Origin: Methylomarinovum caldicuralii
GTDB taxonomy: Bacteria > Pseudomonadota > Gammaproteobacteria > Methylococcales > Methylothermaceae
Assembly (NCBI RefSeq): GCF_033126985.1
Contig: NZ_AP024714.1
Location: 2,372,990 to 2,436,989 of the forward strand
Length of the DNA stretch: 64,000 nt
Reading direction: 5' to 3'
This document shows positions 7,462-16,946 of this stretch, piece after piece. The position numbers and the translations under genes are program-made. Under the pieces are notes generated by a model. The model was not told the DNA's origin, did not search any database, and saw nothing but the letters and a program-made list of their open reading frames with translations. Each line of letters starts with the position of its first letter. Position 1 is the stretch's first letter.

Positions 7462-7973
7462 CTTCTCCTCAATTCGCCCTCTCTTGGTTCCAATTAGAAT
7501 CCCACATCCGTGGGGCGACATCTATCCTGACAGAGGGGGCCTGCCTGAGCCGTTCGTTTTGTGTCCGGTCCCAGTCGTTGGCCTGTTCACAGGCCTGACG
7601 CCATTGCCGGATCTGCTCCGGGTAAAGGCCCCGCCCCCGGCACCAGGCCGACAACTCGGCCTCGTTCAGTGCCGCTGTCTCGACCACGGCAGCGAACTTG
7701 TCTGCCGCTGTCCAACCGGCCGGTGTCTGATCACCGTCTGGCAACAGCCGGCCCTCGGCACGCGCAGCCTTGCGCCAGTTGTACAAGGTCGCCTCCGAGA
7801 TCCCTTCCTCCTCGGCAATCTCCCGGATACTTCGGTTGTTCGGCGGCAGCATCTTCTTCAGCACCGCCTCTTTGCGCTCAGCGGAATAACGCATCTTCTC
7901 CTCAATTCGCCCTCTCTTGGTTCCAATTAGAATCCCACATCCGTGGGGCGACATCTATCCTGACAGAGGGGGC
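7106..7973. repeat. 433-bp direct repeat of the IS3 left end and orfA 5' part
   Basis: Positions 7106-7540 reappear at 7539-7973 with an offset of 433 bases and no difference that I could find. Each unit contains the IS end (minus-strand reading GTCAGGATAGATGTCGCCCC) and the first two thirds of orfA. The joint lies where the IS end GGGGGC meets GCCTGCCTGAG of orfA, with a few shared bases, as expected for a microhomology or replication-slippage event or for an IS inserted into a copy of itself followed by loss. Confidence 0.85.
7541..7894 (-). pseudogene. Truncated duplicate of IS3 orfA
   Basis: This is the second copy of the 5' part of orfA (same MRYSAERKEAV start at 7894). It breaks off after the codons for NERLRQA, where the sequence runs into the terminal inverted repeat of the neighbouring IS copy. 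The coiled-coil C terminus is missing, so the product would be a DNA-binding fragment only. Confidence 0.8.
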
Positions 7974-8022
7974 GGGCGGCCGAGATCAAGTTCCCTCAGA
8001 AAAACGGATAAGACATTGATTA

Positions 8023-8802
8023 CTATGAGAAGGAGGAAGATGTGGGTAATAGGGTGACGTTCAACCCAAACACCTCGCGGTAATCAGCCTTCTCGAAGAC
8101 GGTGCAGGCACCATCGAGCGTGGCGTCGATAATGCGGCGACCATCTTTTTCAAATTCGGCACGGGCGATGCGGTAAGACTCTTCGGAATGAAAGAGATCT
8201 GGATTATCCCAAGTTTGGCCACGGAAATAATCAGGAGAAAAGTGGTTATAATCGGGACCACTCATCTTTCTAGATTCATTTGGTGCACCAGTATACTCAT
8301 AGCGATGATCCATGCCTATAATAATAATCTCTTTAAACCCAAGATAATAAGCTATCTGCAACGCAACATAGGTAACCGTCCACCCCTCATGCACCCCCTG
8401 CGATATATCTCTGGAAAAGCGATCTATAGGCCTTTCAGTTTGAACATAGTAAGTCAAGTCGTCAGAGGGAATTAAATCCGAGCTAGAATAGCTAATAAAC
8501 TTAACACAGTCCATGCTCTTGATTTGACTTACGGATTGTTCTATAACCTTGCGGTTTACCGCAACATAATAATTTGGATAAAAATCAAATTCTTCAAATC
8601 CCAAGAATATCTTATTTAACCCTATAACAATTTCATTCCGTAAAAAACCAAGATCCATTCGATTTAAAGACGGGCCGTTACAGACAATAACGGCACGTTC
8701 ACCATGATGACGATTTTTAAGACATTTCAATTTTCTAAACTTGGCCATGTTGAACTGGCGCCGACATTCTCGAACAATTGATCTTAACATCACTATCCTC
8801 AA
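8023..8802 (-). CDS. DUF115-like / MptE-like sugar-associated protein
   Basis: A 259-residue soluble protein. The segment ERAVIVCNGPSLNRMD near residue 35 is the nucleotide-binding-like GPSL motif typical of the DUF115 (6-hydroxymethylpterin pyrophosphokinase MptE-like) superfamily. That group is often linked to flagellar, lipopolysaccharide or exopolysaccharide decoration. A later IIIIGMDHRYEYTG stretch supports the fold. The gene is clearly AT rich compared with its GC-rich neighbours, a sign of horizontal acquisition. It sits between IS debris and a flippase gene, so a role in surface glycan synthesis is likely. The donor and acceptor are unknown. Confidence 0.72.
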   Translation of the reverse strand: MRIVMLRSIVRECRRQFNMAKFRKLKCLKNRHHGERAVIVCNGPSLNRMDLGFLRNEIVIGLNKIFLGFEEFDFYPNYYVAVNRKVIEQSVSQIKSMDCVKFISYSSSDLIPSDDLTYYVQTERPIDRFSRDISQGVHEGWTVTYVALQIAYYLGFKEIIIIGMDHRYEYTGAPNESRKMSGPDYNHFSPDYFRGQTWDNPDLFHSEESYRIARAEFEKDGRRIIDATLDGACTVFEKADYREVFGLNVTLLPTSSSFS

Positions 8803-8903
8803 ATAATAACTCGCTCCATAACGAATTGCTGCAATTTATTCTCCAAACTGTGACATCAAAACCCGATTCTCTAGGAGAGGGTTAGAAAGAAAGATGAATC
8901 AAC

Positions 8904-10640
8904 TCATGCAATACACCGCTCATTTACTTCCCGCGCTATTCCCCCCTCCTCCAGCACAATCCGCCGGTCACATTTATCCAGCGTCATCAAACGATGGGCA
9001 ATCATGAGGATGGTCACCTGTCCCCGCAGGTTTTCCACCGCCCGTATCACTTCCCTTTCCGTCTCCACATCCAACGCCGAAGTCCCTTCGTCAAGCACCA
9101 GAACTTCCGGATCGTGATACAAGGCCCTGGCGATGGCCACCCGCTGGCGCTGTCCGCCGGACAGGCGAATGCCCCGCTCGCCGATGACAGTGTCCAGGCC
9201 ATCCGGCAGACGGTCCACCAACTCCTGCAGTTGGGCCTGCTTCACCGCCCGCTTCAAGGCGATTTCATCGATATGCTCCCCCTCGATACCCAAGGCAATG
9301 TTCTCCCGCAGGGTGCCGTCTACCAGCGACAACATCTGCGGCACGTAACCGATGCGGCGCTGCCAGTCCCGCAATTGTGGTTGCAACGGCCCGCCGTTCA
9401 ACAGAATTTCTCCCTCCCGTGGCACCAAAAGCCCCAGGATCACGTCGATGAGCGTCGATTTGCCGGCGCCGGTCTTGCCCACGAAACCGATCGCCTCCCC
9501 TTTGTGGATCGTCAGGTTGATGCCCTTGAGGGTGTCCGCCGCCGCGCCGGGATAGCGGTAATGAACATTTTTCAGTTCCAATGCCTGGAAAGTGAAGCGG
9601 GACGGAGCCTTCTCCACCTGGACTTGCGGCTGGGATTCCAGCGCCTGAATGTCCCGGTGGATCACATCCAGGGCCGCCCGGTAATGCTGCATCTGGCTGT
9701 ACTGGGACATGAAACCCGACAGGGCGCCCTTGAGACGGGCCAGCCCGACCGCGCAGACGGTGACGATCTGCAGCACCTGCCCGGCGCTGTTGCCCTGGCG
9801 GAACAGCAGCAGCACCATGCCCGCCAAGGCGAAGATCGTCGCCAGCTCCACCCAGCCGGGAATAAACTTCAACGCCAATACCCGAGCATAACGCTCCTGC
9901 TGCATGAGAGCAGCGAAATCGTCGTGGAACCGGCGCAGGAAGTGATCCTCCCGCCCCAGCAGCTTGATTTCCTTGACACAGCCCAGTCCTTCGTTGACAT
10001 GCTGCACCAACCGGCCCCGCAGCACCTGTGCCTGCCGGCCGGCCGCCCGCACCTTGCGCTGTTGCCGCCAAACCACCCAGGCGGCAAACCCCAGACAGCC
10101 CAAAAGCAACGCCAACGGTCGATAGGGGATGTAGAACAGAAAAGCCGTCAGTACCGCGGCGATGATGACACCCTGCGTAGCCATCTCCAGTAGCGGCACC
10201 AGCACCCGTTCGGCCAGTTGGATGCTCTCGTTGTTGAGATTGCGCTGCAACTGGGCGCTGTTATGGCGCAGGTGATATTCGTAAGGCGCCTTGAGATAGC
10301 CGGCGTACAAGCGCTGGCTGAAGCGCAGGGCGCGGTTCTGGGCGTAGCGGGTCTTGATCCAGGTCGCGCCGGTATTGATGAGCAGTTTGAGGGAGAAAAA
10401 ACCCACCACCACAGCGGAGGCCCACAGCAACGCATCCATGCGCTCCAGGTGCGCGAACTGCGGCGGCAGATAGCGAGCCACCCGCTCGGGATAGGCCAGC
10501 AGGCCGACATAGGCCGGCACCAGGTACAGGCTGGCGATTTCGAGAACCGCCTCGAACAGCATGATCCCCACCAGGGCCATGAAACCGAAGCGCTCGGTGG
10601 CATTCAGCAGGGCGAACAGTTTTCTGAGGCTGTCCAGCAT
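8904..10640 (-). CDS. PglK-like ABC transporter / lipid-linked oligosaccharide flippase
   Basis: A 578-residue half transporter with the membrane domain first (about residues 15-310, six hydrophobic helices) and the ATPase second. The nucleotide-binding part has Walker A GFVGKTGAGKST, the Q loop at YVPQ, the signature LSGGQRQRVAIARAL and Walker B VLVLDEGTSALD, plus the switch His in MIAHRL. It belongs to the ABC-B exporter type; length and neighbourhood (DUF115-like and glycosyltransferase genes) match PglK/WlaB flippases that flip lipid-linked glycans across the inner membrane. An MsbA-like lipid exporter is the alternative. The gene ends shortly before the AT-rich DUF115 gene. Confidence 0.85.
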   Translation of the reverse strand: MLDSLRKLFALLNATERFGFMALVGIMLFEAVLEIASLYLVPAYVGLLAYPERVARYLPPQFAHLERMDALLWASAVVVGFFSLKLLINTGATWIKTRYAQNRALRFSQRLYAGYLKAPYEYHLRHNSAQLQRNLNNESIQLAERVLVPLLEMATQGVIIAAVLTAFLFYIPYRPLALLLGCLGFAAWVVWRQQRKVRAAGRQAQVLRGRLVQHVNEGLGCVKEIKLLGREDHFLRRFHDDFAALMQQERYARVLALKFIPGWVELATIFALAGMVLLLFRQGNSAGQVLQIVTVCAVGLARLKGALSGFMSQYSQMQHYRAALDVIHRDIQALESQPQVQVEKAPSRFTFQALELKNVHYRYPGAAADTLKGINLTIHKGEAIGFVGKTGAGKSTLIDVILGLLVPREGEILLNGGPLQPQLRDWQRRIGYVPQMLSLVDGTLRENIALGIEGEHIDEIALKRAVKQAQLQELVDRLPDGLDTVIGERGIRLSGGQRQRVAIARALYHDPEVLVLDEGTSALDVETEREVIRAVENLRGQVTILMIAHRLMTLDKCDRRIVLEEGGIAREVNERCIA

Positions 10641-10850
10641 GGTTCTTTACTTGATTGACTGTCTTCTAACCTTAGCAGACAGCACGGGGATGATGGTGAG
10701 TGATTCGTTTTGGAGCCGGTAACCGGAGTTATCTGGATATAGCAAACCTCATGCCGCAACCAGCCGCATGATTTGAAACAGGTTTATCAAGAAGAAGCAC
10801 CATGGAGTGCGTGATATGACACAGATCTACGGTAAATAACGCATTCTCCC

Positions 10851-11336
10851 TCAACAGCTGCTTCCCAGCTCCAACCGGGCCAGAAAGGCTTCCCCGCTAT
10901 CCTCCTCAATGATCCACTCGCCGATTTCAGTCAGCCGTTCCAGATCATTGATTTGCTCCAACAACGCCTGCGCCTTGCCGACATATTCCTTACCATAGAA
11001 CCGCTCGATCAAGCGCAACAGCAACCGCCGCTCGGCGGCTATGCCTTGCTGGATGCCTTGCCGGATGCCCTTCTGCATCCCCTGCTCCATGCCCTTCTTC
11101 AAAGCCTGTTGGTACCATTGCTCCACACGTGTCGCCAGCATGTCCAAATCTCCTATGTCGTCGTTGCGTTCGCCAAAACCGGGAAAGCGCTTCTCAAACA
11201 AGACCAACAGCAGCTCGGTCAGCTCCCGTTGCAACGTTCCGCTCTCCTGGTAATGAGCCTTGAGCGTCCGCGCCAGCGCCCGCCAAGGCGCATCACCGTA
11301 GAGGTAGAGTTCGTCATAGCCCGCCGGCATCTTCAT
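10851..11336 (-). CDS. Rpn-family-like (PD-(D/E)XK nuclease superfamily) C-terminal protein, N terminus absent
   Basis: A 161-residue protein resembling the C-terminal portion of Rpn/DUF4351-type proteins: LTELLLVLFEKRFPGF, then a Gln/Gly-rich hinge (GMEQGMQKGIRQGIQQGI) and the helix AERRLLLRLIERFYG. The nuclease domain that normally comes first is missing, and the frame begins only at 11336, overlapping the end of the glycosyltransferase gene by four bases. It is either a remnant or a small stand-alone relative. No function can be assigned with confidence. Confidence 0.55.
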   Translation of the reverse strand: MKMPAGYDELYLYGDAPWRALARTLKAHYQESGTLQRELTELLLVLFEKRFPGFGERNDDIGDLDMLATRVEQWYQQALKKGMEQGMQKGIRQGIQQGIAAERRLLLRLIERFYGKEYVGKAQALLEQINDLERLTEIGEWIIEEDSGEAFLARLELGSSC

Positions 11337-12460
11337 GGCTGCAGCGCCTCGAACACTGCCTGCCCAAACCGCGGCCAGGCAAATCCGGCCGCAAACTCTC
11401 GGATGCCTTCCGCCGCCGGTGGCCGCTTCAGCATCTCAACAACCGCGCGGGCGAATTCCGCCCCATCCTCCGGCGGCACCAGGCGACCGGACACGCCATC
11501 GGCGACGGCATCCACCACCCCGCCGGTGGCGTAGGCGACGGTGGGCAGACCGTGGGCGGCCGCCTCCACTGCCACCATGCCGAAGCCCTCCGGGTCGTCC
11601 GGAAGATGGCGGACCGGGAAGACGTGGACATCGGCGGCGAAAAACGCCGCTTCAAGCATGATTTCCGGCACAAAACCGAGTAAACGCACGTTCTCCGCCA
11701 CCCCCGCCGCTTCGGCCGTCTCCAGGATCATGGCCGGGGTTTCCGCACGGGCGGCAAGCGCGTCCTTGGGGGCATCGCCGACGATAACCAGACAGACTTC
11801 CGGCACCTCTTTTACGATCGCCGGCAACACCTCGCGCACGAAGCGGCCCACCCCCTTGCGGGCGGTCAGCCGGCCCACCGACAGCAGCAGCGGCCGCTCC
11901 CCCAAACCGTGTTCGGCACGAAACGCCCGGCGCTGCCGGCGGCGTTCCTCCACCCCGGCCACCGGCATGTCCACCCCCGGATGGACGATGGCGATGCGGT
12001 GATCCGGCACGCCGATGCGCCGGGCCAGTTCCGCAGTGGCCCGGCTGTTGGCGATCACCCGGTCCAAGCGGCGGATGGCGGGCAGCCACAGCGCCCGGTA
12101 AAGGGGATGGCGCACCGTCAGATCCAGGCCGTGGACGTAGGCGGCCGCCAGCGCGCCGCTGCGTCTGGCGGCGGCCAGGGTCATGAACGCGGTCAGGCCG
12201 CTGCCGGCCAGGATGACATCGGGACGGAAACGTTTCGCCTCCCGCACCCCGACCCGCGAGGTGGCGCTTACAAACCGCCACAGGGGCTTGCCGGGCACCT
12301 CGGCGACTTCCACCCCCGCAGGCGCATGTGCCGCAGCGCCTGCCGGGGCGACGACCCGCACCGGACCGCGCTGGGCCAGCTCCGCCGCCAGATGCAGGTT
12401 GAGGCGCTCCATACCGCCCCAGAGGGGAGGGAAATTACGGGTCAGCAGCAGGGCTCGCAT
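11333..12460 (-). CDS. GT4-family glycosyltransferase
   Basis: A 375-residue retaining glycosyltransferase of the GT-B fold. The N-terminal acceptor domain begins MRALLLTRNFPPLWGGMERL, with the Gly-rich loop of GT4 enzymes. The C-terminal donor domain contains LLSVGRLTARKGV and the E-x7-E motif in DPEGFGMVAVEAAAHGLP. It should transfer a sugar from a nucleotide-sugar donor to a lipid or glycan at the inner-membrane cytoplasmic face. The ATG at 12460 is chosen because homology starts there; the extra upstream codons are not family-like. It lies in the glycan region with the flippase, suggesting a common pathway. Confidence 0.88.
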   Translation of the reverse strand: MRALLLTRNFPPLWGGMERLNLHLAAELAQRGPVRVVAPAGAAAHAPAGVEVAEVPGKPLWRFVSATSRVGVREAKRFRPDVILAGSGLTAFMTLAAARRSGALAAAYVHGLDLTVRHPLYRALWLPAIRRLDRVIANSRATAELARRIGVPDHRIAIVHPGVDMPVAGVEERRRQRRAFRAEHGLGERPLLLSVGRLTARKGVGRFVREVLPAIVKEVPEVCLVIVGDAPKDALAARAETPAMILETAEAAGVAENVRLLGFVPEIMLEAAFFAADVHVFPVRHLPDDPEGFGMVAVEAAAHGLPTVAYATGGVVDAVADGVSGRLVPPEDGAEFARAVVEMLKRPPAAEGIREFAAGFAWPRFGQAVFEALQP

Positions 12461-12585
12461 GGGGCTACCTCGATCCGCACGCGCAGATCCATCTCCCATT
12501 CCCGGCGGGCCTGGGCGACCTTTTCCTCCACCAGACGTTCCACCCGCTCCAACAGCAGGCGGGAGTCTTCTTCGGCCAAACTCAT
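12442..12585 (-). CDS. Small hypothetical protein (47 aa) overlapping tgpA-like and glycosyltransferase genes
   Basis: A short frame beginning MSLAEEDSRLLLERVERLVE and continuing as one predicted charged helix before ending in CEPCC. It starts four bases before the end of the transglutaminase gene and runs 19 bases into the glycosyltransferase gene, the spacing of a coupled operon gene. The Shine-Dalgarno is weak (GAGAGGCAG). I do not recognise it, and it may be non-coding. Confidence 0.4.
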   Translation of the reverse strand: MSLAEEDSRLLLERVERLVEEKVAQARREWEMDLRVRIEVAPCEPCC

Positions 12586-14531
12586 CGCTGCCTCTCGTGT
12601 CGATATGGGCTCCAACTTTGATGGGACCGGGGCGCGGCTGTCAAGTGCCGGCCGTAGCGGGCCGCGGTGAAGCGCTCGGTCACCGCCGCGATCCGTTCGG
12701 CCGAATCCGGACATTGCGAAGCCGCCCGGCGGGCGAAGGCGGAAGGGGTCTCCCACGGCGCTTTCGTCAGCCCCCGGCGCGCCATCTGCTGGAGAAACTT
12801 TTGGTATTCCCGCAGCAGCGGGTCGGCCTCGCCGCCGCGCCGGGCCCGTCCCGCCGCCAGCGCCAGCAGCGCCGCCAGCAGCAACGCCCCGTAGGGCCAA
12901 CGTTTCCCCAGCGCCGCCAGCAACCGCGCCTGGGCGGTGCGGTCGTAACCGAGCACCCACGAGTGCCAGCGGTGGTCGAGGTCGGACCAGAGAATGCGCA
13001 GCGAGCGCACCACCCCGCCGTGGCCGGCGGCAGCCTGCGGCGCGGCTTCGGCCTGCGGCGCCGCCAGCAGCCGGGCGGCGCCGGCCTCGGTGAGAGGATC
13101 GGCCAGATTCCGCACCTGTTCCACGTAACGCGGCGCCACCGCCTCGGTGGGATCGACCCGCACCCAGCCTTTGCCCTCCACCCAGATTTCGGCCCAGGCG
13201 TGGGCGTTGGCCTGATAGACCTCCAGAAACTTGCCGCGTGGATTGACGAAGCCCCCCAGGTATCCCCCAACGATGCGCGCCGGAATCCCGGCCGCGCGCA
13301 TCAGATAGACGAAGGCGGAAGCGTAGTGCTCGCAGAAACCGGCGCGGGTCTCGAACAGGAAGCGGTCGATGAACGGCCCGTCCATTCCCCCCGGATGGAG
13401 GGTGTAACGAAACCCTTCGCGGCGGAAGTGCGCCAGCAGCGCCCGGGCGGACGCCTCGGGGGTGGCGGCGTCAATGCCGAGCCGGTCGAGCAGTTCCCGC
13501 ACCCGCCGGCTGGGTGGGGCGGGCAATTGCAGGGCCAGACGGCGCTCGAGGGGCGACAGCGGCGGGAAGCGGTAGCCCTCGAAGGAAACCGCCCGGTAAC
13601 GGCGGCGCTCGTCCACGGGAAACAGCGCCTCCAGCACCCCCTCGCGGGTCAGGCGCGCCCCCTCGGGCACGGCGGCGGGAATCCCGAGCGAGAACAGCCA
13701 GCGGCGGTGGTGGGGCTCGACGGTCACATGATACACGGAGCGTTTCCCCCTGCCCGGCCAGGGCCGCGGCAGCGGCTGCTGCATGGCCGGATGGGGCAGC
13801 CAGCGGCGGCCGTCGAAGCGCCAGAACACCTGGGCGCGGAAGTAGCGGGCCTCAGGCGGCGGCACCTCCCCCTCGAAGTCCACCCGGAAGGCCACGTCCA
13901 TGGAAGTGGCGAGACTGGCCACCGCCCCCGGCTCCATGATCTCGGCAAGACCGGTAACGGCGCGCTTGTCGAAGGGCAGGTGGATGAAGCCGCCGTGGGG
14001 CCGGGGGAAGAACAGGAACAGCAGCACCATCACGGGCGCTGCCGGCAGCAGCAGCCCGGCCAGGATGCGGGCCAGGGCGCGCCCGGGCAGCAACGTGGGG
14101 GCGTTGAACTGCACCAGCGCCGCCGCAAGCAGCGTCACCGCCGCCAGGGCGTAGGCGGCCATGAGCAGCGACTGGTCGTAGAGGAACTGGGTCAGGGCCA
14201 CGAACCAGCCCAGAAAGATCACGAAATACAGGTCCCGCTCCGACTTCAGCTCCATCAGCTTCAACCCCAGCCCGACGACGAACAACCCGGTGCTGGTCTC
14301 AAGATCGATGGCGCCGCGCCGCGAGACGATCACCACCACCGCCGCCGCCAGGGTCAAAAGCGGCAGCCACACCCCCCGCGGCAGCAGCCGGGGGCGGCCG
14401 ATCCCCACCCAGCACCAGGCCCAGAAGGCCAAAAACAGCAGGGTGTGGCTCCCGTGCAGGTGGAGAAAATGGGGCGCCACCAGCAACAGCAGCGCCAGGA
14501 GCAGGAAGCGGCGCTTGGCAGTCTCAGCCAT
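12582..14531 (-). CDS. TgpA-like membrane transglutaminase (DUF3488/transglutaminase/DUF4129)
   Basis: A 649-residue inner-membrane protein. The first 170 residues are about five to six hydrophobic helices (DUF3488). A periplasmic transglutaminase core follows, with catalytic Cys in TRAGFCEHYASAFVYLMRAA, His in ANAHAWAEIWVEGKGW and Asp in VRVDPTEAV. The C terminus has one more helix (PYGALLLAALLALAAG) and a DUF4129-like cytosolic tail. TgpA of Pseudomonas aeruginosa, of the same architecture, is essential; the substrate is unknown. The gene follows DUF58 and MoxR genes, the standard MoxR-DUF58-TgpA order thought to form a metal-chelatase-like assembly device. Confidence 0.92.
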   Translation of the reverse strand: MAETAKRRFLLLALLLLVAPHFLHLHGSHTLLFLAFWAWCWVGIGRPRLLPRGVWLPLLTLAAAVVVIVSRRGAIDLETSTGLFVVGLGLKLMELKSERDLYFVIFLGWFVALTQFLYDQSLLMAAYALAAVTLLAAALVQFNAPTLLPGRALARILAGLLLPAAPVMVLLFLFFPRPHGGFIHLPFDKRAVTGLAEIMEPGAVASLATSMDVAFRVDFEGEVPPPEARYFRAQVFWRFDGRRWLPHPAMQQPLPRPWPGRGKRSVYHVTVEPHHRRWLFSLGIPAAVPEGARLTREGVLEALFPVDERRRYRAVSFEGYRFPPLSPLERRLALQLPAPPSRRVRELLDRLGIDAATPEASARALLAHFRREGFRYTLHPGGMDGPFIDRFLFETRAGFCEHYASAFVYLMRAAGIPARIVGGYLGGFVNPRGKFLEVYQANAHAWAEIWVEGKGWVRVDPTEAVAPRYVEQVRNLADPLTEAGAARLLAAPQAEAAPQAAAGHGGVVRSLRILWSDLDHRWHSWVLGYDRTAQARLLAALGKRWPYGALLLAALLALAAGRARRGGEADPLLREYQKFLQQMARRGLTKAPWETPSAFARRAASQCPDSAERIAAVTERFTAARYGRHLTAAPRSHQSWSPYRHERQR

Positions 14532-15405
14532 GCCCTCCTCCCCCGAACCCCGCCAGCGCCTGCAGGCAGGCGTGCAGGTGGGCCGCTCCCCGCTGGGGCG
14601 GCAGAAAGCGTCCCGGCAGACGCAGGCCGTAGGATTTGCCGCTTTCCTCGGCGTCCAGCACCAGGCGGCACAGCCAGGCCAGGCGCTGCTCCGTCTCCGC
14701 TGGCGACAGGTCTTCCCAGGCGAACACGGTTTCGTCGCCGTGCGGTCGCTGGACGAATTCCCGGGTCAGCAACCCCTGGCCCTTGGCCAGCCCCTTCCAG
14801 TGGATCCGGCGCGGGGAATCGCCCGGGCGGTAATCCCGCAGCCCCTGGAATTCCAGCTCCCCGTCCAAACCCGCCCGTCCCCGGCCGGCGGGGATGGGGG
14901 CCTGTTCGGCGGGCCGGGGATAGACCCACAGCGCCCATTCGGTCTCGAAGCGGCGCACCGCCCGGAACAACCCGAGGGGAAACGTGGAACTGAGGGTAAC
15001 CGGACCGATCCGCAGCAATCCCCGCCGTTCGGTCCGATACGGCAGCATCACGGTTTGCGTCCCGCCGTCGGCGGCCACCGTGACCGCCTCCGCCCCCGGC
15101 GCGCTCACCCGCACCTGCCAGCGGGCGGAACCGGGATTGTCGAGCCGCAGCGGCAGTTCGGCCGTCTCCCCGGCGAACACCGGCTCTGGCGCTTCCGGGC
15201 GCAACGCCAACCCCGCCAGCTGGCGGCGGGTGTGGAACGGCGCCGTCAGCCCCACCCCCGCCAGCAGGTAGGTGAGCAGGTAGCCGAGGTTGTTGCCGTA
15301 GTTGGCCGACACCAGCCACAAAAGCGCCAACAGCAGCGCAAAGCCGCCGAGCCGAGGGGTGGGGCGGAGTTGGACGGCGTTTACCGCGCCATCACCCGTT
15401 CTCAT
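14524..15405 (-). CDS. DUF58 protein with N-terminal membrane helices
   Basis: A 293-residue protein with two N-terminal hydrophobic helices (FALLLALLWLVSANYG and the following GYLLTYLLAGVGLTAPF) and the DUF58 signature LEFQGLRDYRPGDSPRRIHW followed by KGLAKGQGLLTREF. DUF58 proteins carry a von Willebrand-like fold and act with MoxR ATPases. The gene overlaps the transglutaminase start by eight bases and its own start overlaps the HicA gene stop by four bases, so all are one transcript. Confidence 0.9.
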   Translation of the reverse strand: MRTGDGAVNAVQLRPTPRLGGFALLLALLWLVSANYGNNLGYLLTYLLAGVGLTAPFHTRRQLAGLALRPEAPEPVFAGETAELPLRLDNPGSARWQVRVSAPGAEAVTVAADGGTQTVMLPYRTERRGLLRIGPVTLSSTFPLGLFRAVRRFETEWALWVYPRPAEQAPIPAGRGRAGLDGELEFQGLRDYRPGDSPRRIHWKGLAKGQGLLTREFVQRPHGDETVFAWEDLSPAETEQRLAWLCRLVLDAEESGKSYGLRLPGRFLPPQRGAAHLHACLQALAGFGGGGHG

Positions 15406-15626
15406 GCTTTCAAAAACTCGTCCACAGAAATACCCGCCTGCTTCAGAATCGCCCTCAAAGTACCTTCAGGAATGGTCCCCGGATGACGGGGCAGCGTCGT
15501 GTAACGGCCGGTTTCCGGACAAAACCAGATTTCGTGACTGCCTTCCGCCTGCCTGCGAAACTGGAACCCAAAGCGTTTGAGCCTGGCTGCCACCTCCCGG
15601 TAACTAAAGCCGGCCAGCCTTCCCAT
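15402..15626 (-). CDS. hicA: HicA-like mRNA interferase toxin
   Basis: A 74-residue double-stranded-RNA-binding-like toxin. The catalytic His sits in RQAEGSHEIWFCPE, the usual GSH of HicA, followed by TTLPRHPGTIPEGTLRAILK, which matches the family's P-x-H-x-G...I...L-R-x-I pattern. Free HicA cleaves mRNA. It lies two bases downstream of its HicB partner, antitoxin first. The pair is inserted inside the MoxR-DUF58-TgpA operon without breaking the stop/start overlaps, so it may be expressed with it. Confidence 0.85.
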   Translation of the reverse strand: MGRLAGFSYREVAARLKRFGFQFRRQAEGSHEIWFCPETGRYTTLPRHPGTIPEGTLRAILKQAGISVDEFLKA

Positions 15627-15628
15627 GC

Positions 15629-15844
15629 TCAGAGTTCGACCACCAAGGGATAATCGAAGGATTCCAGCGACGCCTCTTCGGTCTTCCCCTGCTCCTCCAG
15701 CAATTTACGGGCGACGTCGCGGGCGATTTCCAGGGTCTCCCAGATGGTGCGCCCCTGGACGACCAGCCCCTGTACTTCGTCCGAAGTCGCCAGATAGACG
15801 CCTTCCGGCAATCGCTCGATATGCAACTGAATCATTCTCGCCAT
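15629..15844 (-). CDS. hicB: HicB-like antitoxin (DUF1902 type)
   Basis: A 71-residue antitoxin beginning MARMIQLHIERLPEGVYLAT, continuing SDEVQGLVVQGRTIWETLEI, the partial RNase-H-like fold of HicB/DUF1902 proteins. It lacks the C-terminal DNA-binding domain seen in longer HicB proteins, so regulation of the pair may depend on another promoter. GGAGGT stands 4-9 bases upstream of the ATG at 15844. It pairs with the adjacent HicA. Confidence 0.8.
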   Translation of the reverse strand: MARMIQLHIERLPEGVYLATSDEVQGLVVQGRTIWETLEIARDVARKLLEEQGKTEEASLESFDYPLVVEL

Positions 15845-15903
15845 TTCAACCTCCAAAACCGCCTCATTCCTATCGGCAAAGGACCCATGGAATCGTTCCC
15901 CCC

Positions 15904-16824
<921 letters not shown>

Positions 16825-16946
16825 CAATGTAGCCGAATTCGGCCGGCGAAACTTTGTGACCATGGTCGCATTCCCGTTAATTGCCACTTCAATCCCTCCG
16901 TCAAGCGCCGAGAAAGGTGGCATCGACACGCTTTCCGGCGACCGTG

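Noticed and set aside
7469-7954. Longer upstream starts of both orfA copies (MSPHGCGILIG...)
   Set aside because: These extra codons run through the IS terminal repeat; the family-like start is MRYSAERKEAV.
10641-10850. Gap checked for tRNA or small RNA genes
   Set aside because: No cloverleaf, TTC-loop consensus or terminator hairpin was found; it is probably only promoter sequence.
12183-14993. Very long open frame on the plus strand opposite the TgpA-like and DUF58 genes (over 900 codons)
   Set aside because: It mirrors the codon periodicity of the minus-strand genes, is Arg/Gly/Pro/Gln rich without any domain, and has no ribosome site. It is an effect of high GC.
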